Positions 8,922 to 19,300 of a stretch of 64,000 bases of DNA are shown here, piece by piece. Position numbers and translations under genes: made by a program. Source of the stretch: Brevifilum sp029548365. Its GTDB lineage: Bacteria; Chloroflexota; Anaerolineae; Anaerolineales; Anaerolineaceae. The notes beneath the pieces were generated by a model that did not search any database, was not told where the DNA came from, and saw only the letters and a list, made by a program, of their open reading frames with translations. Each line of letters opens with the position of its first letter. Position 1 is the first letter of the stretch. The stretch lies in contig DAOSSA010000011.1 in assembly GCA_035376985.1 (NCBI GenBank), positions 1-64,000 of the forward strand. Direction: 5' to 3'.

Positions 8922-9911
8922 TCAAAGGTCCACCGGTTGGCCGTTTTTCAGAGCCGATTCCGCTAACGCCAGGATAGCACGCATATTACCCAGGGCATCC
9001 TCAATCGGAAAGCGGGGCGGTCTGCCAGCAATGCTGTGCATGAAATCCTCTGCCATCAAGGTGTACATGTTCACGCCTTCAAACCTGTACTCCTGGCAAT
9101 TCCCCTCACCCTTTTGTTCGGTAACCCAGGTCTCCTCGGCGCCGACCTTAAAACTGTTCGGTATTTCGAGGTAACCCAGCGAACCAGCCAACAGGCAACG
9201 CTGGCGGTCCTCCTGGTTCATGGCACAATCGAAATGCGCGATTAACCCATCGCCAAAATCCAACACGCCCACCAGCTGGTCATCTACGCCGGTGGAGGTC
9301 CGGTACATGCGAGCCTGTGCGGCACGCGGTTCCCGCCCGGCCATCATGCGGCTGATGCTGATCGAGTAACAGCCAACATCCATCAGCGCCCCGCCGCCCA
9401 TCTCCGGTTTAAAGCGAATATTCGCTGTATCCTCTTTCCGATAGGTGAAGGCAGATTCAATCGCCTTAAGATCGCCAATGGCACCATCCAGAACCATCTT
9501 GTGGGCGGCTAAGATGCGCGGATGGTAGCGATACATGAAAGCCTCCATCAACTGTACCCCGTTCGCCCTCGCCGCGGCGATCATCTCCTGGCATTCTTCA
9601 AGGTTTAACGCCAGGGGTTTCTCACACAGGATATGCTTTCCAGCCTCAGCCGCCAGAAGAGTCCAGGGTTTGTGAAGGTGGTTGGGCAGCGGAATGTAGA
9701 CCGCGTCGATCTCCGGGTCAGCCAGCAGGGCTGCGTAGCTGCCATAGGCTTTGGGGATAGCAAACCGGTCTGCAAAATCGCGGGCATTGTCTATATCCCG
9801 GCTGGCAACGGCTGCCACCTCAGCCATATCCGATTCTTTTAATGCAGGGATCATGGACTTCAGAGCAATGCGTGCTGTACCGAGGATTCCCCAGCGCGTC
9901 TTATTTATCAT
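8922..9911 (-). CDS. Gfo/Idh/MocA family NAD(P)-dependent oxidoreductase
   Basis: 329 residues. The N-terminal Rossmann domain starts KTRWGILGTARIA and contains the family signature AGKHILCEKPLALNLEE (CEKP). The C-terminal alpha/beta domain includes GGGALMDVGCYSISISRM. Members oxidise or reduce sugars, inositols or related ring compounds. Start ATG 9911 follows AAGGAG. The same-strand neighbours (TIM-barrel-like protein, malic enzyme) do not identify the substrate. Confidence 0.88.
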   Translation of the reverse strand: MINKTRWGILGTARIALKSMIPALKESDMAEVAAVASRDIDNARDFADRFAIPKAYGSYAALLADPEIDAVYIPLPNHLHKPWTLLAAEAGKHILCEKPLALNLEECQEMIAAARANGVQLMEAFMYRYHPRILAAHKMVLDGAIGDLKAIESAFTYRKEDTANIRFKPEMGGGALMDVGCYSISISRMMAGREPRAAQARMYRTSTGVDDQLVGVLDFGDGLIAHFDCAMNQEDRQRCLLAGSLGYLEIPNSFKVGAEETWVTEQKGEGNCQEYRFEGVNMYTLMAEDFMHSIAGRPPRFPIEDALGNMRAILALAESALKNGQPVDL

Positions 9912-9950
9912 GTGAACTCCTTAATTTGAGCAATTTTTGTTTGGTTACTT

Positions 9951-10991
9951 TCAACGCGTGTCCTGGGGCAGTTCTGACCGTTTGAACAGGAAACCCAGTC
10001 CAACCAGGATCGCCAGCCCGATCAACAACACCCAGGGGCGTTCCAGCGTCCACAACAGCGCGGTGAACGCGGTACGGATGCCCCTCACCCGGTTGGCGCC
10101 GGCGGGGATGGGAGCGGCACGATCCCAATTGAAAGTGTTCAGTTTGGCCAGGAAACCCTGCGCCACACATCCTTCCAGGCTGAAAATATGGATGGGTTTC
10201 CCCTGCATGACGCACAGGCGCAGATCGCGGGTAAATTCATCCCAGGTCAGCGGGTCGGCTTTGATCGCATCTGGCAGGTCCACCCCGCCACCGGTGATGC
10301 CCACGCCGACCGAATCCGCCTCGGGGGCATAACTCCACAGAATGGCCTCCCCCCGGGGTCCCATGCTGCTGGAGTAGAGCATCAACACCTCTCGATCAGT
10401 GACCAGGTCGACCAGCCCGAAGGTGCGCTGCAGCACGGTGGCACGGGCGCCGCGTTCGTCCACGATGAGCGGGAACTGGTAGCTTTCCACCGGGTAGCCA
10501 TCGGCGCGAATTTCGTCAACCAGCGCCTGGTAACCCCGCCGGGCGCGTACCACTCGCTGTTGATCGGCAAACCTGAGCAGCAAACGCCTGGCAGCGCCGC
10601 GCTTGCCAGCGCCTTCAACCAGGGCGCGCATCTCGTTGATGTCCATTTCGATATCCAGCCCAACCCCGACCCACTCCAGCCCGTGTTCCCGCGTCCAGGC
10701 TTTGAAGCCCTGGTAGCGGGCGGCGGCTTTATCGTAATTATCGATATTAAACCAGTAGCCATCCTCCACGGGGAGTAACAACCAGGCGACGATGGGGACG
10801 CCAGCCTTGTTCAAGCGTTTGACCAGCTCAGCGCATGTTGCCGAAAAATCCAGTATGCCCAGGCTGAGGGTCGCGTTGAGCGCTTTGAGATCGTCAATCA
10901 CAAACCGTCCGTTAAATAATTTCGCCAGCGGTTCGGGCGCCAATTCACAGAAAAAAGTCAGTTGCGGTTGAGCCAAGGGCGTGAACCTCAT
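9951..10991 (-). CDS. Membrane-anchored TIM-barrel-like protein, unknown function
   Basis: 346 residues from ATG 10991. The pattern of short strands with acidic ends (GILDFSA, VPIVAWLLLP, WVGVGLDIEMDINE, FGLVDLVTDREVLMLYSSS, GVGITGGGVD) suggests a (beta/alpha)8 barrel resembling glycoside-hydrolase-like folds. DIEMD and TDRE supply acidic residues, but no catalytic pair is certain. A single C-terminal transmembrane helix (PWVLLIGLAILVGLGFLF) is followed by KRSE. The frame could start at TTG 11039, overlapping the malic enzyme stop, but GGAGG is then only one base away. No family was assigned. Confidence 0.6.
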   Translation of the reverse strand: MRFTPLAQPQLTFFCELAPEPLAKLFNGRFVIDDLKALNATLSLGILDFSATCAELVKRLNKAGVPIVAWLLLPVEDGYWFNIDNYDKAAARYQGFKAWTREHGLEWVGVGLDIEMDINEMRALVEGAGKRGAARRLLLRFADQQRVVRARRGYQALVDEIRADGYPVESYQFPLIVDERGARATVLQRTFGLVDLVTDREVLMLYSSSMGPRGEAILWSYAPEADSVGVGITGGGVDLPDAIKADPLTWDEFTRDLRLCVMQGKPIHIFSLEGCVAQGFLAKLNTFNWDRAAPIPAGANRVRGIRTAFTALLWTLERPWVLLIGLAILVGLGFLFKRSELPQDTR

Positions 10992-11035
10992 TGTCGGGGG
11001 TGTTTGATAAAAGCTTCTCGGTGGAGAAACTGCAA

Positions 11036-12388
11036 TCAATCCTCCGGAAACGGGGGGATGCAGCCTGCATCCATCAATACACCGGTGGCAGCCTGGGCCG
11101 CCCCGATGATCATTTCTGCCCGATCCAGCAACTCGTCGTAACTCAGCTCAACCCGGGCTACTCCCTGCTTTTGCGCCTGGACGCCCACAGCCGCTGCCTG
11201 CAGAGGGTAGATGGCCATCTCGGTCATCAACGGCAGGATGTGATCCGCATCCAGCTCAGCCTGTCCCCAATCTGCCAGGGCACCAGCCGCGGCGAAGCAC
11301 ATTTCATCCGTGATCCTGCGGGCACGCACGTCCAGCACGCCTCGGAAGATGGCCGGGAAGCACAGCGAGTTGTTGACCTGGTTGGGAAAGTCCGAGCGCC
11401 CGGTGGCGACAACAGCCGCTCCGGCGGCTTTAGCCTCCCAGGGCCAGATCTCCGGGATCGGGTTGGCACAGGCAAACACGATCGGGTCAGGCGCCATCGC
11501 TTTAATCCATTCCGCCTGGATGACGCCTGGACCGGGGGATGAATAGGCGATGACCACATCGGCTCCGGTCATGGCTTCCGCGATTCCGCCGCGCACTCCC
11601 GCGGGGTTGGTGGTCTGGCACAGGTGCCAGGCCGGCGTGGAAGCTGGCAGGTCATCGCGGTGTTTGCCCATTGTTCCGCTTGCATCAACGACGATGGTCT
11701 TCGCCGGGTCGACGCCCCAGGCGAACAGCAACCGGGAAATGGCAACACCAGCTGCGCCCGCGCCGATCAGCGCCAGACGGATCTCGGCTTTGTCTTTGCC
11801 CACCACCTTGAGTGCGTTCATCAAAGCCGCCAGGGTGACGGTGGCCGTGCCCTGTTGATCATCGTGCCAGATGGGGATTTCCGCTGCCTCGCGTAAGCGC
11901 TCCAGGATTTCGAAGCACTTGGGCTGGGCGATATCCTCCAGGTTGATCCCGCTGAACCCGGGCTGCAGGTGCAGCACCGTTTTGACAAAAACATCGGGAT
12001 TTGTGGCGTTCAAAACCAGGGGATACGCATCGACGCCGCCCAGGTACTTGAATAAAAGGCTCTTGCCCTCCATCACCGGCAAGCTGGCCTGCGGGCCGAT
12101 ATCCCCCAGCCCGAGCACGCGCGTGCCGTCGCTGATCACCGCGATGGTGTTGCCTATATTGGTCAATTCATACACCTTTTCAGGAGATTCAGCAATCGCC
12201 TTACAGGGCGCAGCCACACCGGGCGAATACCAGATTGAAAAATCCTCCATGCCGCGCACCGGGCATTTGAGCTGGGTGGCTAATTTGCCGCGGTAATAGG
12301 CGTGACTTCTCATCGCTGCGGCAGCGGGTTTCTGGGCGCTTTCCAGCAGCTGGCGGATTTCTTGTTCGTTTGGGGCTTTGTGGGTCAT
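11036..12388 (-). CDS. Malic enzyme (malate dehydrogenase, oxaloacetate-decarboxylating)
   Basis: 450 residues. The enzyme converts malate to pyruvate and CO2 with NAD(P)+. The family pattern is clear: SIWYSPGVAAPCKAIAE near the N-terminus (tyrosine/lysine region), GLGDIGPQASLPVMEGKSLLFK, IPIWHDDQQGTATVTLAALMNAL (metal-binding DD) and a Rossmann loop RLALIGAGAAGVAI. The size is that of the short prokaryotic type without a phosphotransacetylase domain. ATG 12388 follows AAAGAG; ten further codons upstream lack a site. Cofactor preference cannot be read safely. Confidence 0.9.
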   Translation of the reverse strand: MTHKAPNEQEIRQLLESAQKPAAAAMRSHAYYRGKLATQLKCPVRGMEDFSIWYSPGVAAPCKAIAESPEKVYELTNIGNTIAVISDGTRVLGLGDIGPQASLPVMEGKSLLFKYLGGVDAYPLVLNATNPDVFVKTVLHLQPGFSGINLEDIAQPKCFEILERLREAAEIPIWHDDQQGTATVTLAALMNALKVVGKDKAEIRLALIGAGAAGVAISRLLFAWGVDPAKTIVVDASGTMGKHRDDLPASTPAWHLCQTTNPAGVRGGIAEAMTGADVVIAYSSPGPGVIQAEWIKAMAPDPIVFACANPIPEIWPWEAKAAGAAVVATGRSDFPNQVNNSLCFPAIFRGVLDVRARRITDEMCFAAAGALADWGQAELDADHILPLMTEMAIYPLQAAAVGVQAQKQGVARVELSYDELLDRAEMIIGAAQAATGVLMDAGCIPPFPED

Positions 12389-12449
12389 CGTAACTCTTTT
12401 CTGTGCTCGTGCGAGCATGTTATTTTTCGAATAGCCTTATTCTACCATT

Positions 12450-12660
12450 ATGGGGAGTGGGGAGTGGAGAGTGGTGAGTGGAGAGTGGAGAGTGGAGAGT
12501 GGTGAGTAGTGATCCCACTCGTTGCGCTCGGCCCCTTCCGCTGCGCTGCTCCCACTCGCTGCGCTCGGGGACGATGAGGGGTTCCGCTGTGCTTCAGGGA
12601 CGATGATGGTGAATGGTGAATAGGAATCAGGAATCAGGAATCAGGAGTTGCACATTTTAC
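12450..12660. repeat. Heptanucleotide repeat cluster
   Basis: Tandem heptamers of the GGAGAGT / GGTGAGT type (about 12450-12510) are followed by two copies of the 'cactcgctgcgctcgg' element, 'ggtgaat' units and three GAATCAG heptamers (about 12626-12650). No protein-coding signal is seen. The same units recur at several other intergenic sites. Confidence 0.7.
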
Positions 12661-12988
12661 TGATTTAACTTTATGTCCCTGATTTAAACACCCTAAAAAG
12701 GGGCTGAAGAATCAAGAGCACGACAGGTCTCCCAACCTGGATACCAAACTGACCAACCCTGTAAGAGCCAGAAATACTGACGTTGTTTTTTCCTTGTTCA
12801 TGATATCCTTTGTTTGTAAAATGAATTTCTTCACTATTCAGTTTACCCATGGTTCTATCCTAAAGAAAAGGCGAAAAAGCGCCCGGCAACCGGGTTTGAC
12901 CCTCAGCTTGACAGTGCCCATTGCTTATGTTAGAACTAAAAAACCATCAGAACCCATGACCCACACCGCAACTTCGACCTGGAGCCCG

Positions 12989-13708
12989 ATGAAGATCATT
13001 CAAGTCATACCCACCTATAACGAAGCCAAGAATTTGCCGGCGCTGGTTTCGGCATTGTTTTCACTGCAAATCCCCAATCATCATATCCTCGTGGTGGACG
13101 ATAACAGCCCGGACGGCACCGGTCAGGTCGCCGAGTCCCTGGCGGAAACTTACCCGGAACGCCTGTCCGTCCTGCACCGGAAGGCTAAAGTCGGTTTGGG
13201 GAAAGCCTACATCCACGGTTTGCGCCACGCGTTGAATGCGGGCGCCGATGTGATCGGTATGATGGACGCCGATTTCAGCCACCCGCCTGAGCGCCTGCCC
13301 GCCCTGCTGGAAGCCCTGTCCGAGGCTGACCTGGCTATCGGCTCGCGCTATGTTCCCGGCGGGGGTGTCGACCGCGATTGGCCCCTGTGGCGCAAGGGGC
13401 TCTCGTGGTTCGGCAACACCTATGCCCGCACAATCCTGGGACTGCCCATCTGGGATACCACCGGCGCTTATCGTCTGTGGCGTCGTTCTGCCCTGGAGGC
13501 GATCCCCTTCGAAGACACACGCTCCAGCGGGTACGTGTTCGTCATCGAGCTGGCGTACCTGGCTAAATTAGCCGGCTTGCGCTTTGCCGAGGTGCCAATT
13601 TACTTCGCCGAGCGCACCCAGGGTGCATCAAAAATGTCGCTGCGTATCCAGTTTGAAGCCGCCACCCGGGTCTGGCAGCTCCGGCGACTCTATCGAAAAA
13701 AGGATTAA
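12989..13708 (+). CDS. Polyprenol monophosphomannose synthase-like glycosyltransferase family 2
   Basis: 239 residues, the length typical of dolichol-phosphate mannose synthase homologues without membrane helices. GT2 signatures are visible: IIQVIPTYNEAKNLPAL, VVDDNSPDGTG, the DxD-type metal site MMDADFSHPPE, GSRYVPGGG and the DPM1-like RTQGASKM end. It would transfer a sugar from GDP- or UDP-sugar to a polyprenyl phosphate at the membrane. ATG 12989 follows GGAG; the open frame extends 65 codons upstream without a ribosome-binding site or homologous sequence. Confidence 0.87.
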   Translation: MKIIQVIPTYNEAKNLPALVSALFSLQIPNHHILVVDDNSPDGTGQVAESLAETYPERLSVLHRKAKVGLGKAYIHGLRHALNAGADVIGMMDADFSHPPERLPALLEALSEADLAIGSRYVPGGGVDRDWPLWRKGLSWFGNTYARTILGLPIWDTTGAYRLWRRSALEAIPFEDTRSSGYVFVIELAYLAKLAGLRFAEVPIYFAERTQGASKMSLRIQFEAATRVWQLRRLYRKKD

Positions 13709-13729
13709 ATTGGGGGGTAGGGAATGGTG

Positions 13730-13970
13730 ATCCCACTCGCTGCGCTCGGGGACGATGATGGTGAATGGTGAATGGTGAATGGTGATCCCACTCGCTGCGC
13801 TCAGCCCCCTTCGCTTCGCTACAGGGACGATGATAGTGAATTGTGAGTGGTGAGTAGGGATTAGGGATCAGGAATCAGTGGATCAGGAATTAGGTGATCA
13901 GCTACGAGCTACCAACTACGAGCTATGAGCTATCAGCTATGCAATCCCCGAGCGATGCGAGCGGGACCAG
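13730..13970. repeat. Heptanucleotide repeats and dispersed element
   Basis: Two copies of the 'cactcgctgcgctc' element, with 'ggtgaat' heptamers between them, precede 'ggatca'-type units and a run of GAGCTAC/AGCTATG/AGCTATC heptamers (about 13900-13970) that abuts the ksgA stop. This is probably the same repeat class as at 12450 and 20553. Confidence 0.65.
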
Positions 13971-14792
13971 CTATGAGCCAACCTCTTCCACCAGCCGGAT
14001 CCAATCCTCAAGCTTAAGATCCTCCGGCCGAATGCGCGGGTCAATTCCAGCGCATTCCAGAATTGATGACAGGGTATCCCCCAACACCGACTTAAGCGAA
14101 TTGCGCAGCATCTTGCGCTTCTGGTTGAAGGCTGCGTGGGCCAGCCTGAACAGGGTGGTCATCTCTCTTGCCGAAAGCAAAGGCTGCGAGTACAGATCGA
14201 TCAGCAGCACGCTGGAATCAACCTGTGGCGGCGGGTAAAAACAGCCAGCCGGGATATGGCTGGCTATGCGGGCTTCGCCATACACCTGCACCGAAAGCGA
14301 GAGCAGGCTCGTCTTTTCTTCACGGTTGAGGATGCGCTCAGCGACCTCGCGCTGCATGGTCAGCACAATTCGCCGGGGACTTACCGCCCCCTCCAGCAGG
14401 TGTCGGATCACCGCCGAGGTGATGTAATAAGGGATATTGGCTACCACGAGGAAACCGTCCTCAGAAAACAGGTCTGTAACAGGGATCGCCAAAACATCCC
14501 CCTTCACCAGGCGCACATTGTCAAAGGGCGCCAACACCGCTTCCAGGGCCGGGTACAGGCGGCTGTCGATTTCAATTGTGGTCACACACCGGGCTCGCGT
14601 CGCCAGGAGACGGGTCAGGTTCCCCACCCCCGCGCCGATCTCCAGCACGCGTTCTGTCGGGCTTACCCCGGCATCCTGTACCACCTTCAGCAGGGCATTG
14701 TGATCGGCTAAAAAGTTCTGCCCGAGGGATTTTTGCGGCCGAATCCCAAAGCGTTTGAGCAATCCGGGGACGTGCAGCGGTTCTAAGGCCAT
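13971..14792 (-). CDS. rsmA: 16S rRNA dimethyladenosine transferase (A1518/A1519)
   Basis: 273 residues, also called KsgA. It dimethylates the two adenines of the helix 45 loop in 16S rRNA during 30S maturation. Motifs: RPQKSLGQNFLAD, SAM-binding VLEIGAGVGNLT, NIPYYITSAV (catalytic N-I/L-P-Y), TMQREVAERIL and FNQKRKMLRNSL. The ATG at 14792 overlaps the end of the upstream YabE-like gene by ten bases and is preceded by GGCGGTG, so the two are probably translationally coupled. The frame from 14858 lies wholly in the neighbour and is not used. Confidence 0.95.
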   Translation of the reverse strand: MALEPLHVPGLLKRFGIRPQKSLGQNFLADHNALLKVVQDAGVSPTERVLEIGAGVGNLTRLLATRARCVTTIEIDSRLYPALEAVLAPFDNVRLVKGDVLAIPVTDLFSEDGFLVVANIPYYITSAVIRHLLEGAVSPRRIVLTMQREVAERILNREEKTSLLSLSVQVYGEARIASHIPAGCFYPPPQVDSSVLLIDLYSQPLLSAREMTTLFRLAHAAFNQKRKMLRNSLKSVLGDTLSSILECAGIDPRIRPEDLKLEDWIRLVEEVGS

Positions 14793-16222
14793 GGCAGCAC
14801 CGCCGGGTACCAGCCAGGCACAGGGGTTAGAAAATACAACGTAGTCCATCTGGACCATTGTTGGTAATCATTATCTGAGAAACCCAGGTCAATCCAGAAA
14901 TGACTAAAATATAATCCACCCCCGCCAATATCTGCAATCACACCACGCCCATATCCCTGGACAAACACGGGCTGCAAGCGCATCATGTTGTACCAGTTGC
15001 GGGTAACGCCAATGATCCCTTTCTGCAGGGACAGCCCGCTGGCAGTCCGGTCATTGCACACCCCGTCTCCCAGTCCCAAGCGACACGGTGAAAATGAGGT
15101 GGCATACACGCTGATTTTGCGCCAGAATTCAATTTCCTGACCATCCACGACCTCAGTGCGCACTTCAACCCTTGAGCCGTAGCCCAGCACGCCGTCTGCA
15201 GCTTCGCTGGCCTGCCAGCTTTGCGGCTCATCGTGCCAGACCATTTCTCCTGCGGCATAGCGCACCCTCTCTCGGCTGGCAAAAATACCCACCTGACCGG
15301 GGGTGACCACGGAGATTTCATCCAGAACCGTGTTGGGGTCCTCAACGTATTCATTCTGGTAAGGCACTTCATCCTTCAGGATGGTGATTTTCTCCTCGAC
15401 TCGTACGACCTCAATTTCCCCTGTAACCGGTACCGGCTCATCCTCTGCCGGGAGGGTATGATCCAGATTTTGCAATCCAAACCCGAGGTCGTGCAAAGCT
15501 TCGCCGACGGTTTCAGCAGCCGTCAAGCCGCTCAGTTCAGCGCCGCCAGCGCTGATCCGCACCAGGCGCGCCCGCCGGATGACGACGTTCAGCGTTTCGT
15601 CTAACGGTGTCATTAAATCTTCAGAGATCCAATCCTGCGGCGCAATATACACCTGCGCTGCTTCCAGGGCAGCTCCCAGGGTGGATGCCTGGCTGAAAAA
15701 GCGGCTCTCAACGCCGTCGATAACCAGGTGAACCGCTACTGCCGGTTGAAACTGGAGCAGGACAAAACCCTCGCCTTCCAGGGGTTGCTGCGGATCGACC
15801 TCCCCGCCATTCACCAACACGCAGTCGCCAGGAAACAGGTCAACCCCGATTGCGGCGATCAGGTTCGCCGGAATACGTTCAGCGGTGTGCAGCCTGAGCT
15901 CATCCGCGGGTGTGCGAATAAGAACCTCGCGGGCTGGTTCAACGGTGATCACCGCTGGCTCCCAGAACCACAGGTTTCCCTCGGGCGTCAGGCGATCGTC
16001 CTCACCGACGCTGACGCCGGCTGCTCGCAGCACGTCCGAAACCCGCCAGGCTGCCGTCCGCACGTGAATCGGGTCGCCTGCCACAAATACAGTGCTGGTC
16101 TGCTGAAAACCCAGCCAGATCAAACCCAGCCCAACCAGGGTCAGCAGCAACGCCCCCGGGAAGAGCCATCGGCGCTGTTTAATCAGAAATCCTTTCATGG
16201 AGCCCAAACTTTGCAGAATCAT
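14783..16222 (-). CDS. YabE-like cell-wall protein (DUF348, G5 and 3D-type domains)
   Basis: 479 residues. One N-terminal transmembrane or signal-anchor helix (about 20-40). Two to three ubiquitin-like DUF348 repeats follow (PIHVRTAAWRVSDVLRAAGVSV; VESRFFSQASTLGAALEAAQV; the region around SGLTAAETVGEALHDLGF). A G5-like stretch (VRVEEKITILKDEVPYQNEY) precedes a C-terminal 3D-like barrel (ISVYATSFSPC...GVIADIGGGG). Such proteins act on peptidoglycan outside the membrane. Bacillus has yabE-rnmV-ksgA; here the ksgA partner is retained without rnmV. An internal ATG at 16198 is an alternative start; neither has a strong ribosome-binding site. Confidence 0.78.
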   Translation of the reverse strand: MILQSLGSMKGFLIKQRRWLFPGALLLTLVGLGLIWLGFQQTSTVFVAGDPIHVRTAAWRVSDVLRAAGVSVGEDDRLTPEGNLWFWEPAVITVEPAREVLIRTPADELRLHTAERIPANLIAAIGVDLFPGDCVLVNGGEVDPQQPLEGEGFVLLQFQPAVAVHLVIDGVESRFFSQASTLGAALEAAQVYIAPQDWISEDLMTPLDETLNVVIRRARLVRISAGGAELSGLTAAETVGEALHDLGFGLQNLDHTLPAEDEPVPVTGEIEVVRVEEKITILKDEVPYQNEYVEDPNTVLDEISVVTPGQVGIFASRERVRYAAGEMVWHDEPQSWQASEAADGVLGYGSRVEVRTEVVDGQEIEFWRKISVYATSFSPCRLGLGDGVCNDRTASGLSLQKGIIGVTRNWYNMMRLQPVFVQGYGRGVIADIGGGGLYFSHFWIDLGFSDNDYQQWSRWTTLYFLTPVPGWYPAVLPWP

Positions 16223-16385
16223 ACACTTTATTTAATGAAATAACCCATCCCTGGGATGATGCATGGTTCGCCCATGCAATCGATCATATCCGAATATCCT
16301 GTGTTCATCAACACGCATCCCATCAATCAATCAAAACCTTTACAGGGTATTGATTTTTATAGCAGAACTTGTAAAAGATAGACCA

Positions 16386-19300
16386 TTAACGCCCATCTTC
16401 CCTGCCAATTCTCACCAGAGTTTGCACTAAAAGCTCCTGCCAGGGTTCGTTTTCCGGATCATTAAAATGGATGCGATAGGCGTTCTTTCCCGAAGACACC
16501 GGGTAGCTCAGCTCGGGTAAATTCCGGTCCTCAATCCCGCTGGGAAGCGGCGGGTAACGCAACAGGACCTGGCGCCCCTCAAAACCGACCGCTGCCAGCC
16601 CGGCTTTGGCAGCCAGCACCTTGATCTTAATCTGGAACAGCAGGTTGCTCACCCGTTCCGGCAGGGGACCAAAGCGATCAACAAATTCCATCTCGATCGA
16701 TGCCAGGGCGGCCTCATCGTGGATATCCGCCAGGCGCCGGTACAGTTTCAGGCGCAAAGCCTGGTCGGGAATATAAGCGTCGGGGATGCCGATCGATAGC
16801 GGCAGGTTAACCGAGGTGGGGATGGTCAGGGCGGCATCCAGCACGGTTGCGTCATCCGGACCCTTTGCACCGGTTGCCAGGCGGAATTGGTTCACCGCCT
16901 GAGCCAGAAGCCGCGTATAAAGATGGAATCCCACCGAAGCAATATAACCGGATTGACGCGTGCCCAATAGCTCGCCAGCACCGCGCATTTCGAGGTCGCG
17001 CATGGCGATGGCATATCCTGATCCCAACCGGGTGTTCTCCGCCAGCACTTCTAACCGCTCCTGACCTTCGGGTGTGGGCGCTCTCAAGCGATGGCGGAAC
17101 AAGTACGCATAAGCCCGTTGCGCCCCCCGACCCACCCGGCCGCGCAACTGGTAAAGCTGCGCCAGGCCTAAGGCGTCCGCCCGGTCAACGATTAGCGTGT
17201 TGGCGTTGGGGATATCCAACCCGGATTCAATGATCGACGTGCACAGCAGAACATCCACCTCGCCATCGGTGAACCTGTGCATCGTCGCCGCCAATTCGTT
17301 CTCATCCATCTGTCCGTGTGCAATCGCGATGCTCGCTTCCGGCACCAGCCCCTCCAGGCGAGATTTCATCGCGTTGATTGTCTGAACGCGATTATGCACA
17401 AAGAACACCTGCCCGCCGCGCTCCAGCTCGCGCACGATCGCATAGCGTACCAGCTTGGAATCATAAGGGCCGATATGGGTGACGATCGGCAGGCGTTCTT
17501 CAGGCGGCGAGTTGATGGTGGAAATATCGCGTACACCGGTCAGCGCCATGTAAAGGGTGCGCGGAATGGGCGTCGCTGTCAGCGTGAGTACATCCACCGA
17601 GGTGCGCAGTTGTTTGAGGTGCTCCTTATGCGCCACACCAAAGCGCTGTTCTTCATCGATCACCACCAGGCCCAAGTCTTTGAAGGAAACATCCTCCGAA
17701 AGCAAGCGGTGTGTGCCGATGACAATGTCCACTTTGTTGGTGCTCAGGTCCTTGATGATGCGATTCTGCTCCCGCTGGGTGCGAAAGCGCGAGAGCATTT
17801 CCACCTCCACCGGGAAGGTTGCCAGTCGTGCCCGAAAGGTGTCGTAGTGTTGTTGCGCCAGAACGGTAGTGGGCACCAGCACCGCCACCTGCTTGCCGTC
17901 CATCACAGCTTTGAAAGCAGCCCGCAGGGTAACCTCGGTTTTTCCGTAGCCCACATCACCGCACAGCAAGCGGTCCATCGGGCGGGAGTTTTCCATATCT
18001 GCTTTGATTTCAACCAGGGCTTGCAGTTGATCTTCGGTCTCGATGTAGGGAAAACTGGCTTCCAGTTCGCGCTGCCAGGGAGTGTCCTGGCTGAAGGAAA
18101 ACCCTTTCGCCACCTGGCGCTGGGCGTATAAACCCAGCAGCTCACCGGCGATTTCCTGCACGGCTTCGCGCACCTTCTGCTTGGTGGCGCTCCAGGTGCT
18201 GCCCCCCAGGCGGGAGATCACGGGAACATGCCCGTCTGCGCCGATATAACGTGTAAGACGGTCTGCGTGGTGGATGGGCACAAACAGATGGTCCTGGTCG
18301 GCAAATTCGATGCACAGGAACTCCTGCAATATGCCCTCATGAGTGCGTTGGACCAGTCCGGCGAACTTGCCAATGCCATAATCCACATGCACCACCCAAT
18401 CTCCAGGTTCGAGGTCGGCGTAGCTGGATTCGGGAGCCTCTGCAGTCGGGCGGTAACGCCGCCGGGGTTGCGGGCGCGCCCAGCCAAAAATCTCGCTGTC
18501 CGTTAAGAGATGCAGCATTCCCCCATCACGGGTGTTGAGTGACCAGCCCCCCGCCAGGTTGCCCTCAATGAATTGGCTTTCAAGCTGCTGCTCTGCCCGG
18601 ACGTCCTGAGCAAGCAGCCCATCGCGCCACAAATTCCGCAAACGCGCTGATTGACGCGAGACGATCACCCAGGGCTGACCCTCGCGCTGAAGCGCCTTCA
18701 GGTGATCCAAAAAACCCCTCAGCTTGCCGGCAAAACGCGGCCCGGATAAAAAATTCGATGCCAAAACGGGCTCATCCAGCGCACCGGTATACCCCAGCTC
18801 GACCAGCGGGCGTTTGCCGATCCGGTCTTCAATTTCAGACCAGGTGAAAAAAGGGAGCGGGAAATCTGCGTCGATCTCACCCGCTCGGATGGCATCGTCC
18901 CGCCGAGAGAGGCTTTCCTCTTCGATTTCAGTCACAGCCGCGGCAATGAATTCCTGTCCATCCAGGGCGATCAACGCATTATCGGGCAGGAAGTCCAGCA
19001 AACAACCTCCCATGGAATGCGCCAGAGGCAATAAAAATTCCGAAAGGTCCTTCAACGGCAGGCCGGCTTTTTCCGCCGCCTTAGGTAAAATTTCCCGCGC
19101 CGGTGTGACCGTCAGGGCTTCAAGGCTTGCCAGCGTGCGCTGCGTAGCCGGGTCGAAGGTGCGCATTGTGTCAATTTCATCGCCAAAAAACTCAATCCGC
19201 GCCGGTTCGTCCTCGCCGGGCGACCACACATCGAGGATCCCGCCGCGGCGCGAGAACTGGCCCGCCTCAACCACGATATTGGCGTAGTCGTAGCCGGTTT

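Noticed and set aside
10188..10778. 196-codon plus-strand frame
   Set aside because: Antisense to the barrel-like protein; no ribosome-binding site and no family features.
12450..12660. CRISPR-like tandem repeats
   Set aside because: Units are only seven bases long with no spacers of constant length and no cas genes in the window.
14136..14711. 191-codon plus-strand frame
   Set aside because: Antisense to rsmA, whose catalytic motifs are all present on the other strand.
17277..18131. 284-codon plus-strand open frame
   Set aside because: Lies wholly antisense to mfd, whose motifs run through the region without interruption; composition is that of a shadow frame.
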